From assembly GCF_015223105.1 (NCBI RefSeq), contig NZ_JADFTZ010000001.1:1178001-1242000 (forward strand): a stretch of DNA of 64,000 nt, in the 5' to 3' direction. This stretch comes from Flavobacterium proteolyticum (lineage in GTDB: Bacteria; Bacteroidota; Bacteroidia; Flavobacteriales; Flavobacteriaceae). Below are positions 41,772 through 51,530 of this stretch, piece by piece (within the stretch, counting starts at the first letter, position 1; every line of letters starts with the position of its first letter). Below the pieces are notes generated by a model. It did not search any database, was not told the DNA's origin, and saw nothing but the letters and a program-made list of their open reading frames with translations. Made by a program: the position numbers and the translations under genes.

Positions 41772-44186
41772 ATGAAAATATTAAAATTTGGAGGAAAATC
41801 ATTAGCAAACGGAGAAGGATTGCAAAAAGTAATTCAAACAATTGCTCAAAAATATTTCAATAACGAGCCCATTGCAGTCGTAGTTTCGGCAAGAGGAAAC
41901 GCAACAGACGAATTGGTAATTCTACTAAAAAAAGCACAAGCCAACATCAATTTTCAAGCGGATTTTGAGCAATTTAAAAAATACCAATTGGAAGGCTTGA
42001 AAGAAAACATATTTGAAGAAGAATTCTCAGTTTTGCAGAAATTGTTGGAAGGCGTTTCGCTTTTAGGAGATTACAGCGATAAAATTAAAGATCAAGTCAT
42101 TGCGTTTGGCGAAATTTTATCCGCAAAATATGTCTCTTACGTTTTAAACGAAAACAGCATCAAAGCACAATTCACCGATTCACGTCAACTAATAAAAACT
42201 GATATTAACTTTGGAAATGCGCAACCAATAGATGCCGTTTCAAAACGAAACGTATTAGATTATTTCGAGAAAAACACCGATAAAGTCAACATCGTAACAG
42301 GTTTTATTGGTTCAACGTTACACAACGAAACTACTACTTTAGGAAGAAACGGAAGTAATTACACCGCTTCCCTATTAGCGAATTATCTAAACGCCGAAGA
42401 ATTTCAAAATTACACACACGTAGACGGAATCTTTACCGCAAACCCTGATTTAGTGGCTGATGCAAAAAAAATCGAGCGATTATCGTTCAACGAAGCGAAT
42501 GAGTTAGCGAATTTTGGAGCGCAAATTTTACATGCCAAAACCATCATTCCTTTGGTAGAAAAAAACATTCCATTGCGAATTTTAAACACGTTCAATCCAG
42601 AAAACGATGGCACATTAATTACTTCGGAACAAACAAATGAAGGCATAAAATCGCTTTCAGTTTTGACAAATGTGTCGCTGATTAATTTAGAAGGAAGAGG
42701 TTTGTTAGGAAAAACTGGTGTTGATGCAAGAATTTTCCGTGTGATGGCTGAAAACGATATTAGTGTTAGTATTATTTCGCAAGGTTCTTCAGAAAGAGGA
42801 ATTGGTTTGGTGGTAAATTCCGATAAAGCATCAAAGGCTTTGGTTGGTTTAGAAAAAGAATTTGAAAACGATTTTTACACGAAAGATGTCAATAAAATTT
42901 CAGTTAACGATAACATTGCTGTGATTTCGATTATTGGGCAAGATTTAACGAATTTCCACAAACCCTACACGGCTTTAATCCGAAATAAAATCACGCCAAT
43001 TTTGTTGAATAACACGGTTACAGGAAGAAATATCAGTTTGATAATTAGTCAAGATGAATTTAAACGTGCTTTAAATGTGATTCATGGTGAAATTTTTGGA
43101 GTAGCAAAAAAAATCAACATTGCTATTTTCGGTCACGGAACGGTTGGCGGAACTTTGATTTCCCAAATTTTAGAATCGGCAAAAAATATCGAAAAACGAA
43201 AAGGAATCAAGTTGAATGTCTTTGCGATTGCGAATTCAAAGAAAGTGTTATTCAATAAATTCGGAATTAGCGAAAATTGGAAAGCTACTTTAGAAGACAA
43301 AGGTCAAGATTATAAAGTAGAAGATGTTATCGCTTACGCCAAAGAACATCATTTAGAAAATTTAATCGCCATTGACAACACAGCAAGTTCAACTTTCATT
43401 GAAAATTACATTTCATTGGCTGAAAATAGTTTCGATTTGATTTCTTCAAATAAAGTTGCAAATACAGTAAGTTATGATTTCTATAAAAAACTACGAAAAG
43501 TATTGAAAGACAATCAAAAAGAATATCTGTACGAAACCAATGTTGGTGCAGGATTACCTTTAATTGACACAATAAAATTACTGCATTTGTCAGGTGAAAA
43601 CATCACTAAAATCAAAGGTGTTTTCTCTGGGACATTAAGTTATTTGTTTAATAATTTTTCAGTTGAAAACAAGAAATTTAGCGAAGTATTACAAGAAGCT
43701 ATCGATAAAGGTTTCACCGAACCCGATCCAAGAGAAGATTTAAACGGAAACGATGTGGGACGAAAATTATTAATCTTAGCGCGCGAATTAGATTTGCAAA
43801 ACGAGTTTGAAGAAATCCAAATTCAAAACTTAATTCCTGAACCTTTGCGCGAAGGAAGTGCAACTGATTTTCTAAAACGTTTATCAGAATTAGACGGAAT
43901 TTACCAAAACATCAAAGATGCTCAAGGTCCCAACGAAGTCTTACGTTACATTGGCGAATTATCAGGCGATTTGCATCAAGATAAAGGAAAATTAGAAGTG
44001 AAATTAATTTCGGTTCCAGCCAATTCTGCTTTAGGTTCGTTAAAAGGTTCGGATTCTATTTTCGAAATATACACCGAATCTTATGGCGAGCAACCTATCG
44101 TAATTCAAGGCGCTGGAGCCGGAGCATCCGTAACTGCAAGAGGTGTTTTTGGAGATATTTTACGCTTATCCGAAAAAAAATTATAA
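41772..44186 (+). CDS. thrA: Bifunctional aspartate kinase / homoserine dehydrogenase I
   Basis: Catalyses the first and third steps from aspartate to homoserine, feeding Met and Thr. The 804-residue protein has an N-terminal kinase (KILKFGGKSLANGEGLQKV, TLGRNGSNYTASLLANYL), central ACT regulatory domains (GLLGKTGVDARIFRVMAENDISVSIISQGSSERGIG and the NDNIAVISIIG repeat), and a C-terminal dehydrogenase (NIAIFGHGTVGGTLISQIL, NVGAGLPLIDTIK, FSGTLSYLFNNF, PDPREDLNGNDVGRKLLIL). Being located in the Met leader operon suggests that it is the Met-controlled isozyme. It is followed by a weak hairpin at 44199. Confidence 0.96.
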   Translation: MKILKFGGKSLANGEGLQKVIQTIAQKYFNNEPIAVVVSARGNATDELVILLKKAQANINFQADFEQFKKYQLEGLKENIFEEEFSVLQKLLEGVSLLGDYSDKIKDQVIAFGEILSAKYVSYVLNENSIKAQFTDSRQLIKTDINFGNAQPIDAVSKRNVLDYFEKNTDKVNIVTGFIGSTLHNETTTLGRNGSNYTASLLANYLNAEEFQNYTHVDGIFTANPDLVADAKKIERLSFNEANELANFGAQILHAKTIIPLVEKNIPLRILNTFNPENDGTLITSEQTNEGIKSLSVLTNVSLINLEGRGLLGKTGVDARIFRVMAENDISVSIISQGSSERGIGLVVNSDKASKALVGLEKEFENDFYTKDVNKISVNDNIAVISIIGQDLTNFHKPYTALIRNKITPILLNNTVTGRNISLIISQDEFKRALNVIHGEIFGVAKKINIAIFGHGTVGGTLISQILESAKNIEKRKGIKLNVFAIANSKKVLFNKFGISENWKATLEDKGQDYKVEDVIAYAKEHHLENLIAIDNTASSTFIENYISLAENSFDLISSNKVANTVSYDFYKKLRKVLKDNQKEYLYETNVGAGLPLIDTIKLLHLSGENITKIKGVFSGTLSYLFNNFSVENKKFSEVLQEAIDKGFTEPDPREDLNGNDVGRKLLILARELDLQNEFEEIQIQNLIPEPLREGSATDFLKRLSELDGIYQNIKDAQGPNEVLRYIGELSGDLHQDKGKLEVKLISVPANSALGSLKGSDSIFEIYTESYGEQPIVIQGAGAGASVTARGVFGDILRLSEKKL

Positions 44187-44198
44187 CCACTCAAACTC

Positions 44199-44233
44199 AA
44201 AACCTGCAAGATGTAAAAGTCTTGTGGGTTTTA
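44199..44233 (+). terminator. Weak hairpin between thrA and metZ
   Basis: AACCTGCAAGA (44201-44211) pairs with TCTTGTGGGTT (44220-44230) with two wobble pairs. The following T-stretch is short (TTTTA), so termination is likely partial at best. Confidence 0.5.
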
Positions 44234-44310
44234 CACTTAAATGAACTTAAACTATTCTTCATAAGTGAAGTAAAACTTAAATGAGTTATATGTTAAAAAC
44301 AAACAAAACC

Positions 44311-45483
44311 ATGAGTAACCAAAATTTAGGATTAGAAACCCAAGCCATCAGAACGCAATTAGAACGCACACAATATTTAGAACATTCCGTTCCGTTATAT
44401 TTAACTTCCAGTTTTATTTTTGAAGATGCCGAAGATATGCGCGCTTCGTTTGCTGAGGAAAAAGAACGCAATATTTACAGCCGATTTTCCAATCCCAACA
44501 CATCCGAATTTGTAGAAAAAATTTGTTTAATGGAAGGGGCAGAAGACGGTTACGCTTTCGCAACAGGAATGGCAGCGGTGTATTCAACTTTTGCCGCTTT
44601 ATTGAATTCGGGTGATCATATCGTTTCAGCGAGTAGTGTTTTCGGTTCGACACATACTTTGTTTACCAAATATTTTCCAAAATGGAACATCGCCACTTCG
44701 TATTTCGATGTCAACCAACCAGAAACGATTGAAAATTTCATCCAACCAAACACGAAAATTCTTTACGCAGAATCACCAACCAATCCAGCGGTTGATATTT
44801 TAGATTTAGATTTATTGGGAAAAATCGCCAAAAAACACAATCTGATTTTGATTATCGATAATTGTTTTGCCACACCATACATCCAAAATCCAATTCAATT
44901 CGGTGCCGATTTAGTGATTCATTCCGCCACCAAATTAATCGATGGTCAAGGAAGGGTTTTAGGTGGAGTAACCGTTGGACGTTCTGATTTAATTCGTGAA
45001 ATTTATTTGTTTTCCCGAAATACTGGTCCGGCCTTGTCGCCTTTCAATGCTTGGGTGTTGTCAAAAAGTTTAGAAACGTTGCCGGTTCGTATCGAAAAAC
45101 ATTGCGAAAACGCTTTAAAAGTGGCCGAATTTTTAGAATTTCATCCTAATGTAGCTTCAGTGAAATATCCGTTTTTGAAATCGCATCCGCAATATGATGT
45201 CGCAAAAAAGCAAATGAAATTAGGAGGAAACATCGTAGCTTTCGAAATCAAAGGCGGAATTGAATCGGGAAGAAAGTTTTTGGATAAAATCAAACTATGT
45301 TCGTTATCTGCGAATTTAGGAGACACACGTTCGATTGTTACGCATCCAGCTTCCACAACTCATAGTAAGTTGACTGAAGAAGAACGATTAGCAGTAAGTA
45401 TTACTGATGGTTTGGTACGCGTTTCTGTGGGTTTGGAAACAGTTCAAGATGTAATTAACGACTTAAAACAAGCGTTAGAATAA
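44311..45483 (+). CDS. metZ: O-succinylhomoserine sulfhydrylase / cystathionine-synthase-like PLP enzyme
   Basis: Cys/Met-metabolism PLP enzyme of about 390 residues. It keeps the family marks SNPNTSEFVEKICLMEGAEDGYAFATGMAAVYST, the PLP lysine in DLVIHSATKLIDGQGRVLGG, and NLGDTRSIVTHPASTTHSKL. The MFATGMAA-like motif and length fit MetZ or MetB rather than MetY. With metX and metY present, the cell has two PLP enzymes of this group, possibly using sulfide and different activated homoserines. Start taken at 44311 (MSNQNLGLETQAIRTQ); the longer frame to 44281 has no family support. An AT-rich inverted repeat lies after the stop. Confidence 0.88.
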   Translation: MSNQNLGLETQAIRTQLERTQYLEHSVPLYLTSSFIFEDAEDMRASFAEEKERNIYSRFSNPNTSEFVEKICLMEGAEDGYAFATGMAAVYSTFAALLNSGDHIVSASSVFGSTHTLFTKYFPKWNIATSYFDVNQPETIENFIQPNTKILYAESPTNPAVDILDLDLLGKIAKKHNLILIIDNCFATPYIQNPIQFGADLVIHSATKLIDGQGRVLGGVTVGRSDLIREIYLFSRNTGPALSPFNAWVLSKSLETLPVRIEKHCENALKVAEFLEFHPNVASVKYPFLKSHPQYDVAKKQMKLGGNIVAFEIKGGIESGRKFLDKIKLCSLSANLGDTRSIVTHPASTTHSKLTEEERLAVSITDGLVRVSVGLETVQDVINDLKQALE

Positions 45484-45503
45484 AAGTTTTTAAGATATTT
45501 TAC

Positions 45504-45547
45504 AGATTTATATTCTGTTTAAAATTATTAATTTAGAATGTAAATCT
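45504..45547 (+). terminator. AT-rich inverted repeat after metZ, probable weak terminator
   Basis: AGATTTATATTCT (45504-45516) and AGAATGTAAATCT (45535-45547) pair at 12 of 13 positions. A T-run begins ten bases later. It separates the metY-metZ operon from the metH leader. Confidence 0.45.
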
Positions 45548-45606
45548 ATAAATAATCTTTTTTTAATGAAATTTTAGAAAATATTTCATTATTTCAATTT
45601 TGTCAC

Positions 45607-45614
45607 TACATTTG
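45607..45614 (+). promoter_or_regulatory. -7 box of the metH leader
   Basis: TACATTTG (45607-45614) matches TAnnTTTG, 24 bases before the first paired base of the SAM-I aptamer. No clear TTTG was found at the expected -33 spacing. Confidence 0.5.
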
Positions 45615-45637
45615 CAGTGTTCATAATTATAGTGTTT

Positions 45638-45739
45638 GTTATCACGAAAGCTGGAGGGAATAGACCCTGTGAAAGCTTAGCAACCCTACACTTGTAGAAG
45701 GTGCTACATTCTATTCCGATTTTATCGGAAGCAGATAAC
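45638..45739 (+). promoter_or_regulatory. SAM-I riboswitch (S-box) upstream of metH
   Basis: Canonical S-box order: P1 GTTATC (45638-45643) closing with GATAAC (45734-45739), then GCTGGAGGGAA, TAGACCCTGTGAAAGC, the invariant TTAGCAACCC, a P3 hairpin (CTACACTTGTAG), AAGGTGCTACATTCTATTCC, and a P4 hairpin before GCAGATAAC. The downstream region has CTCTCC (45750-45755), which can pair with GAGAG (45813-45817) just before the metH start codon. A translational switch therefore looks more likely than a terminator, as no poly-T hairpin is seen. Confidence 0.96.
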
Positions 45740-45823
45740 GTTAGAATTGCTCTCCAACTTTCTACGGTAACAAATTAAGTTAATCAAGAAAAATTAGGTA
45801 ATTAGCCTTTGCGAGAGAATACA

Positions 45824-46825
45824 ATGTCAAAAATTCAAGAAGAAATCAAAAAACGAATTCTCGTGCTCGATGGAGCTATGGGAACGATGTTGCAACGTTA
45901 TAAATTTGAAGAAGAAGATTTTAGAGGCGAACGTTTCAAAGATTTTCCACATCCCTTAAAAGGAAACAACGATTTACTTTCCATCACCCAACCAGAAGCA
46001 GTAAAATCAGTGCATCGCGCTTATTTTGAGGCGGGTGCCGATATTGTAGAAACCAATACTTTTTCGGGAACGACTATCGGAATGGCGGATTACCACATGG
46101 AAGATTTAGTCTATGAATTGAACTTTCAATCCGCAAAAATCGCTCGTGAAGTTGCGGATGAATTTACCGATAAACCAAGATTTGTAGCAGGTTCAATCGG
46201 CCCAACAAACAGAACAGCATCAATGTCGCCAGATGTAAATGACCCTGGATTTCGAGCTGTAAATTTTGACGATTTAAAAATTGCCTACAAACAACAAGTC
46301 GAAGCGTTAATCGATGGTGGTTGCGATTTACTTTTGGTAGAAACCATTTTTGATACGTTAAATGCGAAAGCTGCTTTGTTTGCGATTGAAGAAGTAAAAG
46401 AAGAACGCAATATCGATATTTCAGTAATGGTTTCAGGCACAATTACCGATGCTTCTGGAAGAACACTTTCAGGACAAACAGTGGAAGCTTTTTTGATTTC
46501 GATTTCGCATATTCCATTGTTGAGCGTTGGGTTTAATTGCGCTTTAGGAGCCGACCAATTAAAGCCGTATTTGAAACGATTAGGAAATAACACCTCGTTA
46601 AATATTTCGGCACATCCCAATGCAGGTTTGCCCAATGCCTTCGGACAATACGATCAAACTCCGGAAGAAATGCAACAATTAATCCGTGAGTATTTACAGG
46701 AAAATTTAGTGAATATAATAGGTGGATGTTGCGGAACAACGCCAGAACACATCAAATTAATAGCTGAGGTAGCAAAAGAATTCAAACCACGCACCGTAGA
46801 GAAAACGCATGCGTTTTCTCAATAA
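45824..46825 (+). CDS. metH: Methionine synthase, homocysteine S-methyltransferase part (split MetH, first gene)
   Basis: A 333-residue protein equal to the N-terminal module of MetH, which binds zinc and homocysteine. It shows ILVLDGAMGTMLQRYKFEEEDFRG, ETNTFSGT, a GSIGPTNRT block, LLLVETIFDTLNAKAALFA, GFNCALGADQ with the first zinc cysteine, and the paired cysteines of IIGGCCGTTPEHI. Start taken at ATG 45824 (MSKIQEEIKKR) right after the S-box expression platform. A TTG at 45809 is less likely. The remaining three modules are encoded separately from 46988, a split that is common in Bacteroidota. Confidence 0.94.
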   Translation: MSKIQEEIKKRILVLDGAMGTMLQRYKFEEEDFRGERFKDFPHPLKGNNDLLSITQPEAVKSVHRAYFEAGADIVETNTFSGTTIGMADYHMEDLVYELNFQSAKIAREVADEFTDKPRFVAGSIGPTNRTASMSPDVNDPGFRAVNFDDLKIAYKQQVEALIDGGCDLLLVETIFDTLNAKAALFAIEEVKEERNIDISVMVSGTITDASGRTLSGQTVEAFLISISHIPLLSVGFNCALGADQLKPYLKRLGNNTSLNISAHPNAGLPNAFGQYDQTPEEMQQLIREYLQENLVNIIGGCCGTTPEHIKLIAEVAKEFKPRTVEKTHAFSQ

Positions 46826-46857
46826 TTGATTTTTATCAATTATCAAATATGTAAAAA

Positions 46858-46998
46858 ATGAAAAACAGTACAATAAAAATACAATTCGAAACATTTTTAC
46901 AGTCGCAACGATGTTGGGTTTGCCAATACGTTAGCAACAGTAAAACCTTTTGGAAGGATGTTGCGAAACATTATAAAAGAATAAGTAATGAGTTATAA
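46858..46998 (+). CDS. Small ORF with a CWVC motif overlapping the second metH gene
   Basis: A 46-codon ORF ([17 protein letters not shown], then [20 protein letters not shown]) that fills the gap between the two metH genes and ends 11 bases inside the downstream gene in another frame. The overlap would allow translational coupling. It contains RCWVC, reminiscent of RCCRMC in the metY leader, but it is not Met-rich. The same DNA can form a hairpin with CGCAAC (46906-46911) and GTTGCG (46970-46975), so the conserved entity could be RNA instead of protein. I do not recognise a family. Confidence 0.4.
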   Translation: MKNSTIKIQFETFLQSQRCWVCQYVSNSKTFWKDVAKHYKRISNEL

Positions 46999-49660
46999 TT
47001 CCGATAAATATTTAAAATTATCAGGTTTAGAACCTTTGATTGTAACTCCAGAAACCAATTTTGTAAACGTTGGAGAACGAACAAATGTTACAGGTTCTAG
47101 AAAATTTCTTCGATTAATTAAAGAAGAAAAATATGATGAAGCCTTAGATATCGCTCGTGCTCAAGTAGAAGGTGGTGCGCAAATTATCGATGTCAACATG
47201 GATGAAGGAATGTTAGATGGCGTTTATGCGATGACCAAATTCCTAAATCTAATCGCAGCCGAACCCGATATTGCACGAGTTCCAGTAATGATTGATTCTT
47301 CGAAATGGGAAATCATTGAAGCAGGGTTAAAAGTCATTCAGGGTAAAGGTGTGGTGAATTCGATTTCGTTGAAAGAAGGAGAAGCAACTTTTATTCATCA
47401 TGCCAAATTAATCAAACGATACGGAGCTGCTGTAATTGTCATGGCTTTTGATGAAAACGGTCAAGCAGATACGTATGAAAGACGTATTGAAATCTGCAAA
47501 AGAAGTTACGATATTTTGGTTAACCAAGTGGGTTTTCCAGCTGAGGATATCATTTTCGATCCTAATATTTTCCCAGTGGCAACCGGAATGGAAGAGCATA
47601 AATTAAATGCTTTAGATTTCTTCCGTGCGACCAAATGGATTCGCGAAAATCTTCCTTATGTCCATGTTTCGGGTGGCGTGAGTAACGTTTCTTTTTCTTT
47701 CCGTGGCAACGATAAAGTGCGTGAAGCAATGCATTCGGCATTCTTATATCATGCCATTCAAAATGGAATGACGATGGGAATTGTAAATCCAGAAATGTTA
47801 GAGATTTATGATGAAATCGACCCCGTTTTGTTGGAACATGTGGAAGATGTTTTACTAAACAGAAGAGAAGATGCTACCGAATGTTTATTAGAATTAGCCG
47901 AACGTTTCAAAGACGATGTAAAATCCAATGAAAAAGCGATTGCTGAATGGAGAAATGGTTCGGTTCAAGAGCGATTAACTCACTCCTTAGTAAAAGGAAT
48001 TGATGAGTTTATTGAAATTGATGTGGAAGAAGCACGTCAATTAGTTGAGAAGCCAATCGAAGTAATCGAAAATCAACTGATGAACGGGATGAATGTTGTA
48101 GGAGATTTGTTTGGTTCAGGAAAAATGTTCTTGCCTCAAGTAGTGAAATCCGCTCGTGTTATGAAAAAAGCAGTGGCTTATTTGCTTCCTTATATTGAAG
48201 CTTCAAAAGATGGAAAATCTTCATCGGCCGGAAAAGTATTAATGGCAACTGTAAAAGGCGATGTTCACGATATTGGTAAAAATATTGTTTCAGTAGTTTT
48301 AGCTTGTAATAATTTCGAAATCATCGATTTAGGTGTGATGGTTCCGCCAGAAAAAATCATTGAAACTGCAGTTAAAGAAAATGTAGATATTATCGGTTTG
48401 AGCGGTTTGATTACGCCTTCTCTGGATGAAATGGTGTATTTGGCTAAAGAAATGGATAAACTGAATATCAAAATTCCTGTAATGATTGGTGGTGCTACAA
48501 CTTCACGAGCACATACTGCTGTAAAAATCGCACCAGAATATAAGGAAACGGTGGTTCATGTGAATGATGCTTCTCGAGCGGTAACGGTTGCAACTAATTT
48601 ATTACAACCCGATACTAAGGTTACTTATGCAAAATCACTTCGTGAAGAATATGATACACTTCGAGAAGGTTATTTGAATAGAAGTCGCGAGAAAAATTTC
48701 TTATCGATTGAAGAAGCGCGTAAAAATAAATTCAAAATCGATTGGAATAATTACCAACCTGTAAAGCCAAATTTCATAGGAACAAAAACCATTGAAGTTA
48801 ACCTTTCAGAATTAGTAGATTTCATCGATTGGACACCGTTTTTTCAATCATGGGAATTATACGGAAAATATCCAGCGATTTTAACCGACGATATTGTAGG
48901 TGAACAAGCAACGAATTTGTTTGAAGATGCACAAAAAATGCTTTCTCAAATTGTTTCAGAAAATTGGTTCACTGCAAAAGGGATTTTAGGAATTTTTCCA
49001 GCGAATACAATCAATCACGATGATATAGAGCTTGTCACTTCGAGCGGAGTCGAGAAGTTTTTGACTTTAAGACAGCAATCACAAAAAACGGTTGGAGCTC
49101 CAAACATTGCTTTAGCTGATTTTATTGCACCTAAAGAAATTGGAAAACAAGATTACATTGGATGTTTTTGTGTGTCAACAGGTTTTGGAGTAGATGAAAA
49201 AGCTTCGGAATTCGAAAAGCAATTAGATGATTATAATTCGATTTTGGTAAAAGCTTTGGGAGATAGATTAGCAGAAGCTTTCGCAGAATATTTGCATTTG
49301 AAAGTACGAAAAGAAATTTGGGGTTACGCTTCCGATGAGGTTTTGTCAAATGATGAGTTAATCAAAGAACAATACAAAGGAATTCGTCCAGCTCCAGGTT
49401 ATCCTGCTTGTCCTGACCATTTGGAAAAACCAACGATTTGGAAATTATTAAATGTAGAACAAGAAATAGGCGTGAAGTTAACTGAAAGTATGGCGATGTG
49501 GCCAGCGTCATCGGTTTCGGGTTATTATTTTGCGAATCCGGAAAGTAAATATTTTGGTTTAGGAAAAATTAAAAAAGACCAATTAGAAGATTACGCCAAA
49601 AGAAGAAATATTAGTGTAGAATTAGCCGAAAAATGGCTCTCACCCAATTTAGCAGATTAA
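46988..49660 (+). CDS. metH: Cobalamin-dependent methionine synthase, pterin-, B12-binding and activation parts (split MetH, second gene)
   Basis: An 890-residue protein equal to the rest of MetH. The pterin-binding domain begins with [20 protein letters not shown] and has [13 protein letters not shown] and [14 protein letters not shown]. The B12-cap and binding domains follow, with the histidine ligand motif [15 protein letters not shown] and then [16 protein letters not shown]. The C-terminal SAM-dependent reactivation domain has [16 protein letters not shown] and [18 protein letters not shown]. With the 333-residue first part this rebuilds a complete enzyme. metF starts one base after the stop. 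Confidence 0.95.
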   Translation: MSYNSDKYLKLSGLEPLIVTPETNFVNVGERTNVTGSRKFLRLIKEEKYDEALDIARAQVEGGAQIIDVNMDEGMLDGVYAMTKFLNLIAAEPDIARVPVMIDSSKWEIIEAGLKVIQGKGVVNSISLKEGEATFIHHAKLIKRYGAAVIVMAFDENGQADTYERRIEICKRSYDILVNQVGFPAEDIIFDPNIFPVATGMEEHKLNALDFFRATKWIRENLPYVHVSGGVSNVSFSFRGNDKVREAMHSAFLYHAIQNGMTMGIVNPEMLEIYDEIDPVLLEHVEDVLLNRREDATECLLELAERFKDDVKSNEKAIAEWRNGSVQERLTHSLVKGIDEFIEIDVEEARQLVEKPIEVIENQLMNGMNVVGDLFGSGKMFLPQVVKSARVMKKAVAYLLPYIEASKDGKSSSAGKVLMATVKGDVHDIGKNIVSVVLACNNFEIIDLGVMVPPEKIIETAVKENVDIIGLSGLITPSLDEMVYLAKEMDKLNIKIPVMIGGATTSRAHTAVKIAPEYKETVVHVNDASRAVTVATNLLQPDTKVTYAKSLREEYDTLREGYLNRSREKNFLSIEEARKNKFKIDWNNYQPVKPNFIGTKTIEVNLSELVDFIDWTPFFQSWELYGKYPAILTDDIVGEQATNLFEDAQKMLSQIVSENWFTAKGILGIFPANTINHDDIELVTSSGVEKFLTLRQQSQKTVGAPNIALADFIAPKEIGKQDYIGCFCVSTGFGVDEKASEFEKQLDDYNSILVKALGDRLAEAFAEYLHLKVRKEIWGYASDEVLSNDELIKEQYKGIRPAPGYPACPDHLEKPTIWKLLNVEQEIGVKLTESMAMWPASSVSGYYFANPESKYFGLGKIKKDQLEDYAKRRNISVELAEKWLSPNLAD

Positions 49661-49661
49661 G

Positions 49662-50618
49662 ATGAAAGTAACTGAACATATACAAAACGCCAACGGAAAA
49701 CCTTTGTTCTCCTTCGAGATTTTACCACCTTTAAAAGGGCAAAATATTCAATCGATTTTTGATAGTATTGATCCGTTGATGGAATTCAATCCACCGTTTA
49801 TTGACGTGACTTATCATCGTGAGGAATATGAATTCAAAGAGCTAGAAAATGGCTTACTTCAGAAAAAAGTAGTTAAAAAACGACCTGGAACCGTTGGGAT
49901 TTGTGCTGGAATTCAAAATAAGTATGAAGTAGATGCTATTCCACATATTTTGTGTGGTGGTTTTACCAAAGAAGACACAGAGAATTTATTAATTGATTTA
50001 GATTTTTTAGGAATTGATAATGTTGTAGCACTTCGTGGTGATGCGGTTAAGAGCGAAATTTACTTCAAACCTGAAAAAGAAGGTCATGCTTATGCGTCAG
50101 AATTAGTAACACAAATCAGTAATTTAAACAAAGGAATTTATCTGGACGAAGATTTACAAAATTCTACTAAAACTGATTTTTGCATTGGAGTTGCAGGTTA
50201 TCCCGAAAAACACATGGAAGCACCAAGTTTAGATAGTGACATTCATTTCGTTAAGCAAAAAATTAAAAACGGAGCTGATTATATTATTACCCAAATGTTT
50301 TTTGATAATAAAAAATTCTTCGATTTTGTTGCAAAATGCAGAGCTGCTGGAATTACCGTTCCTATTATACCAGGATTAAAACCTATTGCTACAAAGAAAC
50401 AATTGAATTTAATTCCACATCGATTTAGTTTAGAGTTACCTGATGATTTAATTATGGCAGTTGTAAAAGCTAAAGATAATGATGCTGTTAAACAAATTGG
50501 AATCGAATGGTGTACCCAACAAAGTAAAGAATTGATAGCGGCTGGAATTCCGGTTTTGCATTATTATTCTATGGGAAAAGCGGAGAATGTTAAAGCAATT
50601 GCGAGAGAGATTTTTTAA
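49662..50618 (+). CDS. metF: Methylenetetrahydrofolate reductase
   Basis: FAD enzyme that makes the 5-methyl-THF used by MetH. The 318-residue protein shows FSFEILPPLKGQNIQSIFDSI, IDVTYHREEYEF, VVALRGDA with the FAD-site arginine, VAGYPEKHMEAPS, DYIITQMFFDNKKFFDF and VPIIPGLKPI, a full set for the family. It closes the metH-metF unit, which ends at a strong terminator 25 bases downstream. Co-transcription with metH places it under the SAM-I riboswitch. Confidence 0.96.
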   Translation: MKVTEHIQNANGKPLFSFEILPPLKGQNIQSIFDSIDPLMEFNPPFIDVTYHREEYEFKELENGLLQKKVVKKRPGTVGICAGIQNKYEVDAIPHILCGGFTKEDTENLLIDLDFLGIDNVVALRGDAVKSEIYFKPEKEGHAYASELVTQISNLNKGIYLDEDLQNSTKTDFCIGVAGYPEKHMEAPSLDSDIHFVKQKIKNGADYIITQMFFDNKKFFDFVAKCRAAGITVPIIPGLKPIATKKQLNLIPHRFSLELPDDLIMAVVKAKDNDAVKQIGIEWCTQQSKELIAAGIPVLHYYSMGKAENVKAIAREIF

Positions 50619-50642
50619 ATATTAGTTCTTTTAAAAGTTAGG

Positions 50643-50679
50643 TCTCCTAAGTATTTCGTACTTAGGAGATTTTTTTTTT
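50643..50679 (+). terminator. Rho-independent terminator after metF
   Basis: Perfect 11-base stem TCTCCTAAGTA (50643-50653) with TACTTAGGAGA (50659-50669), TTTCG loop, long T-run. Confidence 0.95.
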
Positions 50680-51082
50680 AAACCAAGTTAGACTTTTATT
50701 CGTAGGTGAAGTTAGTGTTTCAAGAACGTTGTTTATTAAATTGTAATCATTTAGATTTTAAATTAACAAATTGTTATTTTAAATGAAAGATGGTTTTTGA
50801 TTGCCTATTTAGCAATAAATTTATCGACGAAAAACACATAAATTCGATTAATAACATTTTGTTGTTTTTTAAAAAGTGTATTTTTTCGAATTTTTCTATT
50901 TTTTGATTGTTTTGAGAGGTTTAATTTATGTTTATACGCTTTTATGAGTTTTTATTTAAAAATAATACAATAAAAATGTTAAATATTTGTTTTAAATTTT
51001 CTTTAAAATGGTTGTGATTGAAAAAAATATATTTTTTATTCGAAAAATAATTGTAAATTTATAATAACAAAAAACCAAACCC
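50680..51082. other. AT-rich non-coding stretch before the TPR gene
   Basis: About 400 bases with no ORF longer than a few codons and no hairpin I can support. Composition is strongly AT-biased with homopolymer runs, and a possible -7 box TAAATTTA at 51054-51061 lies 22 bases before the next start codon. I see no other feature in it. Confidence 0.5.
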
Positions 51083-51472
51083 ATGAAAAAAATTATCTGT
51101 TCATTCGTAATTTTATTCATTTCCCAGTTAACCTTCGCAAATGAATTAGATTCTATCTTAACAAAAGCTAGATCGCTTACCGAGAAGAAAAATTATATTG
51201 AAGCAATTAAAGAGTATGAAAATTACATCAAATTGTCGAAAGGTGAAAATTTAAAAGACGTGTATATAGAAGTAGCAAACTGTTACTTTTATCAGAATAA
51301 AAAAGAGGTTGCCGTGAAGTACATCAAAGAGGCCATTACCAAACATGGTTTTACGGAAGAAGATTTCATTTACAATTCGTTGTTAAATGAAGATTTGTCA
51401 AGTTACGCACTTTCTGTGGTTTACGATGATTACGACAAACTCAGACAAAAGTATTTAGTGACAGTTAAGTAA
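51083..51472 (+). CDS. Small secreted TPR-like protein
   Basis: A 129-residue protein with a signal peptide (MKKIICSFVILFISQLTFA) followed by helical pairs of tetratricopeptide type: LTEKKNYIEAIKEYENYIKLS, then LKDVYIEVANCYFYQNKKEVAVKYIKEAITKHGF. Two to three TPR units would make a small periplasmic binding module. No partner is suggested by context. It is a single gene between its own terminator and the metF terminator. Confidence 0.72.
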   Translation: MKKIICSFVILFISQLTFANELDSILTKARSLTEKKNYIEAIKEYENYIKLSKGENLKDVYIEVANCYFYQNKKEVAVKYIKEAITKHGFTEEDFIYNSLLNEDLSSYALSVVYDDYDKLRQKYLVTVK

Positions 51473-51491
51473 TAAAGGTCACAATACTTTT

Positions 51492-51530
51492 AAAATCTCC
51501 TTACAGTTTTAGTTGTAAGGAGATTTTTTT
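51492..51530 (+). terminator. Rho-independent terminator between the TPR gene and gldA
   Basis: Perfect 13-base stem AAAATCTCCTTAC (51492-51504) with GTAAGGAGATTTT (51515-51527) and a T-run on the plus strand. It lies at the end of convergent gldA as well. Confidence 0.92.

Noticed and set aside
45740..45823. Terminator-type expression platform for the SAM-I riboswitch
   Set aside because: No stem followed by a T-run was found before the metH start codon; a pairing near the start codon is more plausible.
46285..46739. Several minus-strand ORFs of 60-120 codons within metH and in other GC-richer genes
   Set aside because: Shadow frames of conserved genes, without start context or recognisable protein sequence.
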